Notes: generated by a model not told the origin, from the sequence alone. A stretch of 64,000 bases of DNA from Hoeflea sp. YIM 152468 (GCF_029210485.1 NZ_JARGET010000029.1:124001-188000); one strand, 5' to 3'; positions 20,944 to 29,187 are shown, counted from the first letter of the stretch. Translations and numbers: made by a program.

Positions 20944-21245
20944 ACGCGGGCATGGCAAAACGGAGACCTATTGTCGCTCGCGCCCGCCCGCATGCCTTGA
21001 AAAGCTCTCGCGCAAGTCCGATATCCCGCCCTTGAAGCACACGGGCACAGGCCTTAAGCTGCTTTGGCTCTGAGTCCGGCAAAAAGACCGCCTGTTTTTT
21101 CAGGTGAATTTTTTTACCGTATTTGATAAGCCTGAAACCGGAAACACAGGAACGGCTACGAAGTATCTGCTTCGGGGGCCGTTTCATTTTTGCGCGCTGC
21201 CGCCATTTGACCTGGCGGCAGAACGACATGACAAGGATAAGACAG
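20944..21245. other. Intergenic region upstream of greA
   Basis: This 302-bp region contains the second 64-bp direct repeat (21000-21062), an AT-rich stretch around 21090-21125 and a small hairpin CGAAGTATCTGCTTCG (21160-21175). No clear promoter hexamer pair was identified and no gene is supported. Confidence 0.4.
21000..21062 (+). repeat. 64-bp direct repeat, copy B (downstream of DUF2235 gene)
   Basis: Partner of 19558-19621, about 92% identical and in the same orientation; together they bracket 1.4 kb containing the DUF2235 gene. Confidence 0.9.
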
Positions 21246-21722
21246 ATGGTTGAAAAGGTTCCGATGACGCAAGGAGGCTACACCAAGCTGCGGGAAGAAC
21301 TGCGCTGGCGCCAGCAATCCGAACGGCCGCGGATCATCGAGGCAATTTCCGAAGCGCGCGCCCATGGCGACCTGTCCGAAAATGCCGAATATCATGCCGC
21401 CAAGGAAGCCCAGAGCCACAATGAGGGCCGCATCGGCGAGCTCGAGGATTTTGTCGGCCGGGCCGAGATCATCGATGTGTCGAAGCTGTCGGGCGACACC
21501 GTCAAGTTTGGCGCCACCGTCAAGCTGGTCGATGAGGACACCGATGAGGAAAGAACCTATCAGATCGTCGGCGACCAGGAAGCTGACGTGAAGGCGGGCC
21601 GGATTTCGATCTCGTCGCCGATTTCGCGCGCCCTGATCGGCAAATCGGTCGGCGACAGCGTCGAAGTTGTCGCGCCGGGCGGCTCCAAGGCTTACGAAAT
21701 TCTGGCGGTGAATTGGGGCTGA
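21246..21722 (+). CDS. greA: Transcript cleavage factor GreA
   Basis: A 158-aa GreA that binds the RNA polymerase secondary channel and stimulates cleavage of backtracked RNA. The N-terminal coiled-coil carries the GARE-type basic/acidic tip [20 protein letters not shown] with the catalytic Asp-Glu near DLSENAEY. The C-terminal FKBP-like domain ends [12 protein letters not shown]. The start at 21246 ([12 protein letters not shown]) matches family length and has AAGGA upstream; the upstream extension to 21123 is not supported. It precedes the lps cluster, as in Sinorhizobium. Confidence 0.97.
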   Translation: MVEKVPMTQGGYTKLREELRWRQQSERPRIIEAISEARAHGDLSENAEYHAAKEAQSHNEGRIGELEDFVGRAEIIDVSKLSGDTVKFGATVKLVDEDTDEERTYQIVGDQEADVKAGRISISSPISRALIGKSVGDSVEVVAPGGSKAYEILAVNWG

Positions 21723-21809
21723 CCGCCATGTGCACCAGCCTGGCCTCTCGCCTCAAGTCCTTGCCGTTGGCGCGAACCCGTGCAGCCCGCGATGTCCGCT
21801 AGGATCGAT

Positions 21810-22853
21810 ATGGGGGACGTCGAAGTTGTCGCACCCAATCTGAAGCGCCGCTTGTCCGGGGTCACCTCGACCGTGATCCAGCTTGTGCCCGAACAGCGAC
21901 GGCAAGGCGTCGGCATTGCCGTGCTGGGGCCGGGCCTTCCCGATGACCTGCCCCGCATCTCGTGGTTTCAGCTTCCGGGCCTGCTCGTGCGTCCGCGCCG
22001 GCGCCGTTTCAGAATCTGGCATGCAAGACGCAACACCGAGATGCTGGCTGGCCTCGTGCTGCGCCATGTCTTTCGGGCCCCGTTGCGGCTTGTCTTCACC
22101 TCCGCCGCCCAGCGTCACCACACCGGCTACACCCGCTGGCTGATGCGGCGCATGGACCGGATCGTCACCACATCGAGCCGTTCGGCCGCGTTCTTGCAAC
22201 TGCCGCATGTGATCATCCCGCATGGCGTCGATCTCGACCGCTTCCACCCGCCCTCCGACGCTGAGCGCGACTGGTCGACATCGGGGCTTCCGGGGCGGTA
22301 TGGCCTTGGTTGCTTCGGGCGCATCCGCGCGCAGAAGGGCACCGATCTCCTCGTCGACGCGCTGATTTCGCTGCTGCCGCGCTATCCCGAGTGGACCGCC
22401 GCCATCTTCGGCCGCACAACCGCACACAACCAGGGCTTCACCGACGCCTTGAAGGCCAGGATCGAGGCCTCCGGCCTTTCCAGCCGCATCGTCTTCATGG
22501 GCGAAGTGGCCGACGTCAAGCCATGGCTGAGGCGGGTCACGCTGTGCGTCGCCCCGTCGCGAAACGAGGGCTTCGGGCTCACTCCGCTCGAGGCCATGGC
22601 ATCGCAAACCGCAGTGGTTGCAAGCGATGCTGGCGCCTATCGCGATCTGGTCGAAGACGATGTCACCGGCCAGGTCGTGCCCGCCGGCGACGGCGACGCG
22701 CTGACGCAGGCGATCGAAACCTATCTCGCTGATCCCGGACGCGCCGAGGCGCACGGCCGCGCAGGGCTTGAACGCGCCCGCAGCCGCTTCGGTCTCGCCG
22801 GCGAGGCCAGGGCGTTGAGTGAGGTGTACGAGGAACTGTGGGCGCAGCGATGA
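21810..22853 (+). CDS. lpsB: LPS core glycosyltransferase LpsB
   Basis: A 347-aa GT-B glycosyltransferase (GT4) closely matching remembered rhizobial LpsB, which adds an inner-core sugar (mannose) to lipopolysaccharide at the cytoplasmic face of the inner membrane. Signatures: LKRRLSGVTSTV, LGPGLPDDLP, IWHARRNTEM, CFGRIRAQKGTDL and the donor-site block APSRNEGFGLTPLEAMAS. The start at 21810 (MGDVEVVAPN) has AGGA 5 nt upstream. It is first of four sugar-modifying genes, and its stop overlaps the start of the next by 4 nt (ATGA). LpsB mutants of rhizobia have truncated core and symbiotic defects (known of the family). Confidence 0.93.
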   Translation: MGDVEVVAPNLKRRLSGVTSTVIQLVPEQRRQGVGIAVLGPGLPDDLPRISWFQLPGLLVRPRRRRFRIWHARRNTEMLAGLVLRHVFRAPLRLVFTSAAQRHHTGYTRWLMRRMDRIVTTSSRSAAFLQLPHVIIPHGVDLDRFHPPSDAERDWSTSGLPGRYGLGCFGRIRAQKGTDLLVDALISLLPRYPEWTAAIFGRTTAHNQGFTDALKARIEASGLSSRIVFMGEVADVKPWLRRVTLCVAPSRNEGFGLTPLEAMASQTAVVASDAGAYRDLVEDDVTGQVVPAGDGDALTQAIETYLADPGRAEAHGRAGLERARSRFGLAGEARALSEVYEELWAQR

Positions 22854-23821
22854 AGACAGCAATCATCGTGGCGCGCGACAATGCCTATGGGTTGAGCCAG
22901 GACAGCGGCCTCCTGATGGCGGCCCTCGAAAGCCAGGGCTTTGAGGTCGAGACGGTGACGCCAAAACGCGGATTGCTTGCACGGTTCGTACCATTTCTGT
23001 CCCGCACCCGGCGCGTTGACATCGTCTTCCATCTCGAGCGCGCCTTTCCCGCCTGGTTCCCCGCCGGCACGGCAAACCTGCTGATTCCGAACCAGGAACG
23101 CTTTCCCGAGCGTCATCTCGCGCGGCTCAAGCGCATTGACCTGGTGCTGGCCAAGAGCCGTCACGCCGAAGCGATTTTCTCCAGGCTTGGCGTCCCCACC
23201 GCCTTTACCGGATTTGCCACCCCCGACCGCCACCTCCCCGGTGTCTTGAAGAATTGGCATCGGTTCTTTCATCTGGCCGGCGGCTCAACCCTCAAGGGCA
23301 CGGAAGAGATTCTGGCGCTGTGGCACAAGAATCCGCACTGGCCCGAGCTGGTGCTGGTTCAAAAGGCCGCGAATGCCCCGACGCGGGTGCCCGACAATGT
23401 CACGCTTGTGTCCGGCTATCTGGCCGAGGCGGATCTGCGCCGCTTGCAAAACCAATGCGGCATCCATCTTTGCCCCTCCCGCTCGGAAGGCTGGGGCCAC
23501 TACATTCTCGAAGCGATGTCCTGCGGCGCCCTGGTGGTCACCACCGACGCGCCGCCGATGAACGAGCTCGTCACACCCCAGACAGGCCGGCTGGTCGCCT
23601 GGTCGCGGACCGAACCGCGCCATCTGGGAACCAATTTCCACGTCGACCGCACCGCCCTGGAATCCACGATCGAGGCCCTGCTCGCCACCTCCGGCGCGGA
23701 TTTGGCCGCCATCGGCGACAGGGCCCGCGACAGCGCCCTGCTTCACCAGCAGACCTTCCCATCGCGGCTTGCCGCCGCATTGGCCGCCCATTTCGGCCCC
23801 GTCACGGGAGCGACACCATGA
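22850..23821 (+). CDS. lpsE: LPS core glycosyltransferase LpsE-like
   Basis: A 323-aa GT-B-type glycosyltransferase starting at ATG 22850 inside the lpsB stop (ATGA overlap). The Rossmann start is MKTAIIVARDNAYGLSQDSG, and the C-terminal donor-binding motif is SRSEGWGHYILEAMSCGAL. Position directly after lpsB matches S. meliloti lpsE. It probably adds another core sugar. The sugar and linkage cannot be read from the sequence. It overlaps the following FkbM-type gene by 4 nt, indicating tight coupling of the cluster. Confidence 0.85.
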   Translation: MKTAIIVARDNAYGLSQDSGLLMAALESQGFEVETVTPKRGLLARFVPFLSRTRRVDIVFHLERAFPAWFPAGTANLLIPNQERFPERHLARLKRIDLVLAKSRHAEAIFSRLGVPTAFTGFATPDRHLPGVLKNWHRFFHLAGGSTLKGTEEILALWHKNPHWPELVLVQKAANAPTRVPDNVTLVSGYLAEADLRRLQNQCGIHLCPSRSEGWGHYILEAMSCGALVVTTDAPPMNELVTPQTGRLVAWSRTEPRHLGTNFHVDRTALESTIEALLATSGADLAAIGDRARDSALLHQQTFPSRLAAALAAHFGPVTGATP

Positions 23822-24639
23822 TGCAGAAGAAAATCGTCCGCCTGCCCGCAGCGCTGCGTCCGGCAGGACGCAACAATCTCGTGCGTGTCGGCAGCCATTT
23901 CGACGGCGGCTACGTGTTCGCCAGCGATCTCATTTCGCGCTGTCACAGCATGCTGTCTTTCGGTCTCGGCTACAATTGGGACTTCGAGCGCCGGATGCTC
24001 GCCGCCTCGACCGTCACCAGCATCGATTGCTACGATCACACCATCAACGAAACAGAGCTCCGGCGGGAATATCTCCGCTCGGTGCTCAAATATTTCCTCA
24101 ACACGCCCAAGCGCCAGGCGCGCATCCGCGCCTACCGCGATTACCGGCCGTTTTTCATCGACACTGCCGCTGTGCGGCATTTCGAAAAAAGGATCGGTGC
24201 AACCGACGGTGCCGCCTGCTCCACCCTCGGCTCGGCGCTCGAGGCCCTCGCTGACACCGGCAATTCCGTCTTCTTGAAATGCGACATCGAGGGCGGCGAG
24301 TACGAGATCAGTCATGAGATCCTTGCCCATGCCGACCGGTTTGCCGGCATCGCCATCGAGTTTCACGACCTGCACACCCGTTTGCCTGCCCTGCTCGATT
24401 TTGTCCGCGACCTCGGCACCACCCATGTCCTCGATCATATCCATGTCAACAACACGTCGAAATATGATGCGCGCGGCATACCGGGCGTTCTCGAGCTGTC
24501 CTTCTCCCGCCAGGACATCGCCCCGGACCTCGATTTTGCCGGGCACAATCCCCACGGTTTCCCACATTCGATCCACGGACCTGATCTCGACACCCCCAAC
24601 AATCCAGACAAACCCGATATCGAGATCGACTACATCTGA
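23818..24639 (+). CDS. FkbM-like methyltransferase-fold protein in LPS cluster
   Basis: A 273-aa protein starting at ATG 23818 within the lpsE stop (ATGA). It shows MLSFGLGYNWDFER, IDCYDHT and VFLKCDIEGGEYEI, which fit the FkbM-type methyltransferase domain. Residues about 160-200 carry the acidic DIEGGEYE loop typical of the family. In this setting it could methylate a core or O-antigen sugar, but in some such proteins methyl transfer is unproven, so a transferase of another group is possible. S. meliloti has glycosyltransferase genes (lpsD, lpsC) at this point, so the core may differ here. Confidence 0.75.
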   Translation: MMQKKIVRLPAALRPAGRNNLVRVGSHFDGGYVFASDLISRCHSMLSFGLGYNWDFERRMLAASTVTSIDCYDHTINETELRREYLRSVLKYFLNTPKRQARIRAYRDYRPFFIDTAAVRHFEKRIGATDGAACSTLGSALEALADTGNSVFLKCDIEGGEYEISHEILAHADRFAGIAIEFHDLHTRLPALLDFVRDLGTTHVLDHIHVNNTSKYDARGIPGVLELSFSRQDIAPDLDFAGHNPHGFPHSIHGPDLDTPNNPDKPDIEIDYI

Positions 24640-24813
24640 TGGCCCGGCCTGACGCCCTCCGCGCAGGGCCGGCAAGGCAAAGGCTTGAAATCGAAAGTGA
24701 CGTGGGCATAACCTCATGGATGGCAAACCGCATCGGAAATGCCGGGTTGAGCAAGGCCTGAACTCCCGCGCCGGGTGGGCGCGGCGGGGCAGCAGATGAA
24801 CGGAAGCCGTGAA

Positions 24814-25887
24814 ATGAAGATCATGACCCTGAATGAAACGACCCGGAGCGTTTACCAGGACGCGTTCGACGCCGCAGCGACGCAGGGCGTCCGGTTTGAG
24901 CAGATTGGCTTCGATCAGATCGTTGGCGGGGAGCAGAAAAATCAGTCGAAGCTGCGAAAATACCTTCCCAAGCGCGCCACCATTGACGCGTTGCGTGCCC
25001 GATACGCGGATTTTCAGCCCGATGTGATTCAGATAGGCCCGAAACGCCGTGTCGCTCTGGCTGCCTATATGGCGTTTCGGTCGCTGCCGGTTCCGATGGT
25101 GCTTGAGGTCGGCAATATCGGCAGTCTCAACGTCCTGAGCCCGCTTGACCACCTGTTGCATTTCAACAGCCGCTTCACCCGTATTCTGGCACCTTCAAGG
25201 GCGCTGGTGAACAACTGGGCAGCGGCGCCGGCCATCGGTCGCCTCATCGGTCCGGAGCGGCTTGAGTTCATTCATCATTCCATCGCCATCTTGCCGCCAC
25301 TCGATCCGGCTGACCGCGACCGGCTGCGGGCATCCTATGGTTTCGGCCCGGATGATTTTGTTGTCGGCAGCGTCTGCAACAACCGCGAGATCAAGAATCT
25401 CGGTTTCGTTGCCGGGCTGATTGGCGAAGTCGGCCCCAAGGCGGTTCTGGCCCTGGCCGGAGCAGGCTTTGATCAATCCGGCGGCGCAAGGATCAGGGCG
25501 GCGGGCGGCGATCAGGTGCGGTGTCTCGGACCTGTCCCCGATGCCCGGCGGATCATGTCGATCTTCGACGCCTACGTGACGCCGACGCGCTCACCAGGTG
25601 AATCCTTTGGCCTGGCCCACGGCGAAGCGATGCAGCAAGGCGTGCCCGCCCTGTGCATGAATATTGGCGGTTCGGCAGAGATGATCGAACACGGCGTCTC
25701 CGGGGCCGTGCTGCCGGCGGCGCGCCAGGACTGGATCCATACATTGCGGCGATTGAACCAGAACGCCGGCCTCCGCCGCCAGATCGGCGAGGCCGCAGCG
25801 GCCCGGATCAAGTCCGAATTCTCGCCCGAGGCGATCGGACGGAATTTCATCGACTTTTTCCAGCGCCTGAGCTTTCAAGCCAGGTGA
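24814..25887 (+). CDS. Glycosyltransferase family 4 protein (LPS cluster)
   Basis: A 357-aa GT-B glycosyltransferase. The start at 24814 (MKIMTLNETTRS) is preferred, with GGAAG upstream; an ATG at 24796 would add six residues. The C-terminal domain shows FVVGSVCNNREIKN, CLGPVPDARRIM and the donor site TPTRSPGESFGLAHGEAMQQ. It is last in the lps operon and 174 bp from the FkbM gene, so may have its own promoter. It probably acts on LPS core; the acceptor is unknown. It converges with the Lrp-type gene. Confidence 0.82.
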   Translation: MKIMTLNETTRSVYQDAFDAAATQGVRFEQIGFDQIVGGEQKNQSKLRKYLPKRATIDALRARYADFQPDVIQIGPKRRVALAAYMAFRSLPVPMVLEVGNIGSLNVLSPLDHLLHFNSRFTRILAPSRALVNNWAAAPAIGRLIGPERLEFIHHSIAILPPLDPADRDRLRASYGFGPDDFVVGSVCNNREIKNLGFVAGLIGEVGPKAVLALAGAGFDQSGGARIRAAGGDQVRCLGPVPDARRIMSIFDAYVTPTRSPGESFGLAHGEAMQQGVPALCMNIGGSAEMIEHGVSGAVLPAARQDWIHTLRRLNQNAGLRRQIGEAAAARIKSEFSPEAIGRNFIDFFQRLSFQAR

Positions 25888-25900
25888 AATCCTCCGCCGC

Positions 25901-26371
25901 TCAGAGCGCCACCAGCCCCTCATCCTTGACCTGACGGATGGTCAGCAGGGTGCGAACCGTGTCGACATTGTCGGTGGCGGTCAGTTCCTCGATGACGAAA
26001 TCCTGGAAATGGGTGAGATTGCGGGCGACGCAGTGCAGCAGGAAATCGCTTTCCCCCGACACCATCCAGGTTTCCCGGACGATCGGCCATTGATTGGTCG
26101 TGGCGGCGAAGGCCTTGAGCTTGGCGTCCGACTGATGCTTGAGGCCGATCATGCAGAACGCCACCAGATCGAAGCCGAGACTTGGCGCTTTCAACAGCGC
26201 CCGGTACCCGCGAATGATCCCCGCCTGCTCGAGCTTGCGCACCCGGCGCAGGCACGGCGGCGCCGAGATGCCAACCCGCTCTGAGAGTTCCACATTGGTC
26301 ATCCGGCCGTCGCTCTGCAATTCACGCAGGATCTTGAGATCAATTGCATCAAGTTCGGCTTTGATCGCCAT
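25901..26371 (-). CDS. Lrp/AsnC-family transcriptional regulator
   Basis: A 156-aa feast/famine regulator. An N-terminal winged HTH (ELDAIDLKILRELQSDGRMT, then PPCLRRVRKLEQAGII) is followed by the RAM ligand domain (WMVSGESDFLLHCVA). Such proteins sense amino acids and oligomerise on DNA. The start at 26371 (MAIKAELDA) has AGGAA 8 nt upstream. It is divergent from trxB, as in S. meliloti, where an lrp gene lies between lpsC and trxB. Its regulon cannot be inferred. Confidence 0.93.
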   Translation of the reverse strand: MAIKAELDAIDLKILRELQSDGRMTNVELSERVGISAPPCLRRVRKLEQAGIIRGYRALLKAPSLGFDLVAFCMIGLKHQSDAKLKAFAATTNQWPIVRETWMVSGESDFLLHCVARNLTHFQDFVIEELTATDNVDTVRTLLTIRQVKDEGLVAL

Positions 26372-26510
26372 GGAATTTTTTCCTGTGTTTGCTATCAATG
26401 TCCGCACCGGAAGGGCGGATTTGCGAAACTTTATTGCGTCACAGCGCAGTGTCTGTAAAGCCTTGCGCCGCGTTTCCGGTGCGATGTTCTGTGTGTAAGT
26501 GAGCCGGACG

Positions 26511-26539
26511 CTTGAAACCCGTACTGGCTCGCACCTAAA
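26511..26539 (+). promoter_or_regulatory. Predicted promoter of trxB, possibly heat-shock type
   Basis: CTTGAA, 17-bp spacer, CCTAAA(T). It fits the rhizobial housekeeping consensus loosely and also resembles RpoH-type promoters (CTTGAA and a C-rich -10). The leader would be about 112 nt. Confidence 0.5.
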
Positions 26540-26657
26540 TAGGGAGAAATTCGCGCTGCATCATGACGCCGGCGGTCAGAAACCGACATTCGCCATTGAT
26601 GCCCCACCGGGGATGGCCCACACTGGCACCTCGCACAACTTGCTTCAGGATCGACCT

Positions 26658-27632
26658 ATGTCCACTCGCCATGTTCCCGTTCTCATCATCGGCTCCGGCC
26701 CAGCCGGCTACTCTGCGGCGATCTATGCCGCCCGTGCGCTGCTCAATCCGGTGCTCATTGCCGGTATGGAGCAAGGCGGTCAATTGATGATCACGACAGA
26801 TGTGGAAAACTATCCCGGATATGCCGAACCGGTGCAAGGCCCGTGGATGATGGAGCAGATGCTCAAACAGGCCGAGAATGTCGGCGCCGAGATCGTCAGC
26901 GACCTCGTCACCTCCGTGGAGCTGACCCAGCGCCCCTTTACCGTGACCACCGATTCAGGCGCCGTCTGGACCTGCGACGCGCTGGTGATTGCCACCGGCG
27001 CGCAAGCCAAATGGCTGGGCATCCCGACCGAGAAGGAATTCATGGGGTTCGGCGTCTCGGCATGCGCCACCTGTGACGGCTTTTTCTACCGCGGCAAGAA
27101 CGTCGTCGTTGTCGGCGGCGGCAACTCCGCGGTCGAGGAGGCGCTGTATCTGTCCAACCTCGCCGCCCAGGTGACGGTGGTCCATCGCCGCGACGAATTC
27201 CGCGCAGAAAAGATCCTGCAGCAGCGGCTGTTCGACAAGCCCAACATCAATGTCATCTGGGACACTGAAGTGCTGGAGTATCTGGGAACCCCGGCGCAAC
27301 CGCCGATGCCGGCTTCGGTCACCGGGGTCAAGCTGAGAAATCGCAAGACCGGAGAGACATCAGATATGCCGATTGACGGCGTCTTCGTTGCCATCGGCCA
27401 TGCGCCGGCGGTCAGCCTTTTCAAGGACAAGCTCAAGCACAAGCCGAATGGCTATCTGTGGACAGCACCCGATTCCACTGCCACAGATGTACCTGGTGTC
27501 TTTGCCGCTGGTGATGTGACCGACGACATCTACCGCCAGGCAGTGACGGCAGCGGGCATGGGCTGCATGGCCGCATTGGAGGCAGAACGCTATCTGGCAG
27601 GACATGTCAGGCACGCCGAAGCAGCCGAATAG
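26658..27632 (+). CDS. trxB: Thioredoxin-disulfide reductase TrxB
   Basis: A 324-aa FAD-dependent enzyme that reduces thioredoxin with NADPH. The FAD-binding start is VLIIGSGPAGYSAAIYAARA, the redox-active CATC is at 136-139, the NADPH site is VVVVGGGNSAVEEALYL, and the C-terminal FAD motif is GVFAAGDVTDD. The ATG at 26658 has AGGA 8 nt upstream; a frame from 26499 adds 53 unsupported residues. It lies upstream of the lsrB-type regulator, which in S. meliloti responds to oxidative conditions, so a shared redox context is plausible. Confidence 0.97.
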   Translation: MSTRHVPVLIIGSGPAGYSAAIYAARALLNPVLIAGMEQGGQLMITTDVENYPGYAEPVQGPWMMEQMLKQAENVGAEIVSDLVTSVELTQRPFTVTTDSGAVWTCDALVIATGAQAKWLGIPTEKEFMGFGVSACATCDGFFYRGKNVVVVGGGNSAVEEALYLSNLAAQVTVVHRRDEFRAEKILQQRLFDKPNINVIWDTEVLEYLGTPAQPPMPASVTGVKLRNRKTGETSDMPIDGVFVAIGHAPAVSLFKDKLKHKPNGYLWTAPDSTATDVPGVFAAGDVTDDIYRQAVTAAGMGCMAALEAERYLAGHVRHAEAAE

Positions 27633-27687
27633 GCGCACAAGCGCCAAAAAATCGGCCCGAACAACGGGCCAGGGGGAAAGGGCATTG

Positions 27688-28584
27688 GTGTCACTCGACT
27701 GGGATAAATTGCGCATTTTTCATGCCGCGGCGGAGGCTGGCTCCTTCACCCACGCGGCGGAAAAGCTGCATCTGTCACAATCTGCGATCAGCCGCCAGGT
27801 CGCCGCGCTGGAGATGGACATCGGCGCCAAGCTGTTTCACCGCCATGCCCGCGGCCTGATCCTTTCGGAGCAGGGCGAGATCCTCTACCAGACCGCGCAT
27901 GAAGTGCTGATGAAGCTGGAATCTGTCAGAAACCAGCTGACCGAGACCCGCGAGCGGCCGTCGGGCAAATTGCGTGTCACCACCACCGTCGGATTCGGAC
28001 AGGGCTGGTTGACCGAGAAGGTGCAGGAATTCCAGGAGCTCTATCCCGACGTTCAAGTGCAGTTGCTGCTCGACAATGAAGAGCTCGACGTCAATATGCG
28101 TCAGGCAGATTGCGCCATCCGTCTGCGCCAGCCGCAACAGCCTGATCTGATTCAGCGGCGCTTGTTCACCGTGCACATGCATGTCTATGCCTCGCCCGCC
28201 TATGTTGCGCGCCATGGCGAGCCCAAATCCATCGCGGATCTCGACAACCACCGCATCATCACCTTCGGCGAGCCGGCTCCGGCCTATCTGACCGACGTGA
28301 ACTGGCTCGAAACCGCCGGACGGACGCCGGAAAACCGGCGCCATGTGCAATTGCAGATCAACAATCTGCCGGCAATCCGCCGCGCCACCCTCAACGGCGC
28401 AGGCATATCGCTGTTGCCCGGTTACATGATCAATCGCGATCTGGCGCTGGTACAGCTCAATTTGGCGGCCGACATTCCCACCTTCGACACCTATTTCTGT
28501 TACGCCGAAGAAATGAAAAACGCAGCCAAACTCAAGGCGTTCCGGGATTTTCTCGTCTCCAAGGCGCGCAACTGGAGTTATTGA
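27688..28584 (+). CDS. lsrB: LysR-family regulator LsrB/VtlR
   Basis: A 298-aa LysR regulator whose sequence closely matches remembered S. meliloti LsrB (Brucella/Agrobacterium VtlR). It has a winged HTH (WDKLRIFHAAAEAGSFTHA, LHLSQSAISRQVAALE) and a ligand domain. In relatives it activates abcR sRNA genes and influences LPS, stress resistance and host association. The GTG start at 27688 gives SLDWDKLRIFH as in relatives and has GGGGGAAAGG upstream; ATG 27604, inside trxB, is an alternative adding 28 residues. Of the cysteines reported in LsrB, positions equivalent to C146 and C275 are kept (C142, C271), but those equivalent to C172 and C238 appear as Ala and Thr. Three abcR-like genes follow. 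Confidence 0.9.
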   Translation: MSLDWDKLRIFHAAAEAGSFTHAAEKLHLSQSAISRQVAALEMDIGAKLFHRHARGLILSEQGEILYQTAHEVLMKLESVRNQLTETRERPSGKLRVTTTVGFGQGWLTEKVQEFQELYPDVQVQLLLDNEELDVNMRQADCAIRLRQPQQPDLIQRRLFTVHMHVYASPAYVARHGEPKSIADLDNHRIITFGEPAPAYLTDVNWLETAGRTPENRRHVQLQINNLPAIRRATLNGAGISLLPGYMINRDLALVQLNLAADIPTFDTYFCYAEEMKNAAKLKAFRDFLVSKARNWSY

Positions 28585-28662
28585 CGCAACCTGCTGAGCA
28601 AGCGAAACGCCGGCGCGCGCCTGAAAACAACCAAAGCGCGAAAAGATGTATTTGCATGCAGT
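28585..28662. other. Spacer between lsrB and the sRNA array
   Basis: Short 78-bp non-coding spacer before the first upstream box of the sRNA array. No terminator for lsrB was recognised here. Confidence 0.4.
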
Positions 28663-28699
28663 CATGCGGCCTTCGCATGGCAGGCATGCGAAAGGCTGG

Positions 28700-28728
28700 C
28701 TTGCTCATTGCTCAATAAAGCATCATAT
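28700..28728 (+). promoter_or_regulatory. Promoter of abcR-like sRNA 1
   Basis: CTTGCT, 17-bp spacer, TCATAT. The upstream box at 28663-28690 is a candidate activator (LsrB/VtlR) site. Confidence 0.8.
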
Positions 28729-28735
28729 CGATTAC

Positions 28736-28854
28736 AGCTGATGCACCTTTGGCGGCCTAGGCCTCCCAGTGCCGCCGCATGAGCTGTTCCCCTCTGGAGG
28801 TTTTAACCTCCATACCTATCGGGCCCGAGAGCGATCTCGCGGCCCCTTTTTTTT
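28736..28854 (+). ncRNA. abcR: AbcR (alpha-r15)-like trans-acting sRNA 1
   Basis: About 119 nt, start estimated 7-8 nt after the -10. Stem GGCGGC (28751-28756) pairs with GCCGCC (28771-28776) around a 14-nt loop CTAGGCCTCCCAGT holding the CUCCCAG anti-Shine-Dalgarno motif of AbcR RNAs. A second segment GTTCCCCTCTGGAGG follows, with a small GGAGGTTTTAACCTCC hairpin. It ends at the terminator GGGCCCGAGAGCGATCTCGC plus eight Ts (28847-28854). AbcR RNAs repress ABC-transporter and other mRNAs through Hfq. Its loop differs from copies 2 and 3. Confidence 0.85.
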
Positions 28855-28926
28855 GCCCGGAATCCGGGCTCGACTGCCTGGCTGCAGAGCATGCGGCTGT
28901 CGCATGGCAGACATGCGCATCAGTGC

Positions 28927-28955
28927 CTTGAACACTGCCCAACAAAGCATCATAT
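28927..28955 (+). promoter_or_regulatory. Promoter of abcR-like sRNA 2
   Basis: CTTGAA, 17-bp spacer, TCATAT; nearest of the three to the CTTGAC consensus. The upstream box is at 28890-28917. Confidence 0.8.
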
Positions 28956-28961
28956 CCCCTG

Positions 28962-29082
28962 TAGCTGATGCACTTTTGGCGGCCTACTCCTCCCAGCGCC
29001 GCCGCATGAGCTGTTCCCCTCTGGAGGTTTTTTGACCTTCATACCTTTGGGCCCGAGAGCAATCTCGTGGCCCATTTTTTTT
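28962..29082 (+). ncRNA. abcR: AbcR (alpha-r15)-like trans-acting sRNA 2
   Basis: About 121 nt. The loop CTACTCCTCCCAGC (28984-28997), between GGCGGC and GCCGCC, exposes CUCCUCCCAG, a strong complement to Shine-Dalgarno sequences. The second region GTTCCCCTCTGGAGGTTTTT is shared with copy 3. The terminator GGGCCCGAGAGCAATCTCGT is followed by GGCCCA and eight Ts (29075-29082). Hfq-type tail and loop agree with the alpha-r15 family. Confidence 0.85.
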
Positions 29083-29152
29083 GCCGGAATCCTGTGCAAT
29101 TGCCGCTTCAATGGCCATGCGGCTGTCGCATGGCTGTCATGTGCCCCAAACC

Positions 29153-29181
29153 CTTGCACATTGCTCAAGGAAGCATCATAT
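29153..29181 (+). promoter_or_regulatory. Promoter of abcR-like sRNA 3
   Basis: CTTGCA, 17-bp spacer, TCATAT. The upstream box is at 29116-29143, slightly more diverged at its 3' end (CATGTG). Confidence 0.8.
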
Positions 29182-29187
29182 CACCTC

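Noticed and set aside
19657-20958. 433-aa ORF opposite the DUF2235 gene
   Set aside because: Mirror-frame artefact of the real gene; no ribosome binding site or domain.
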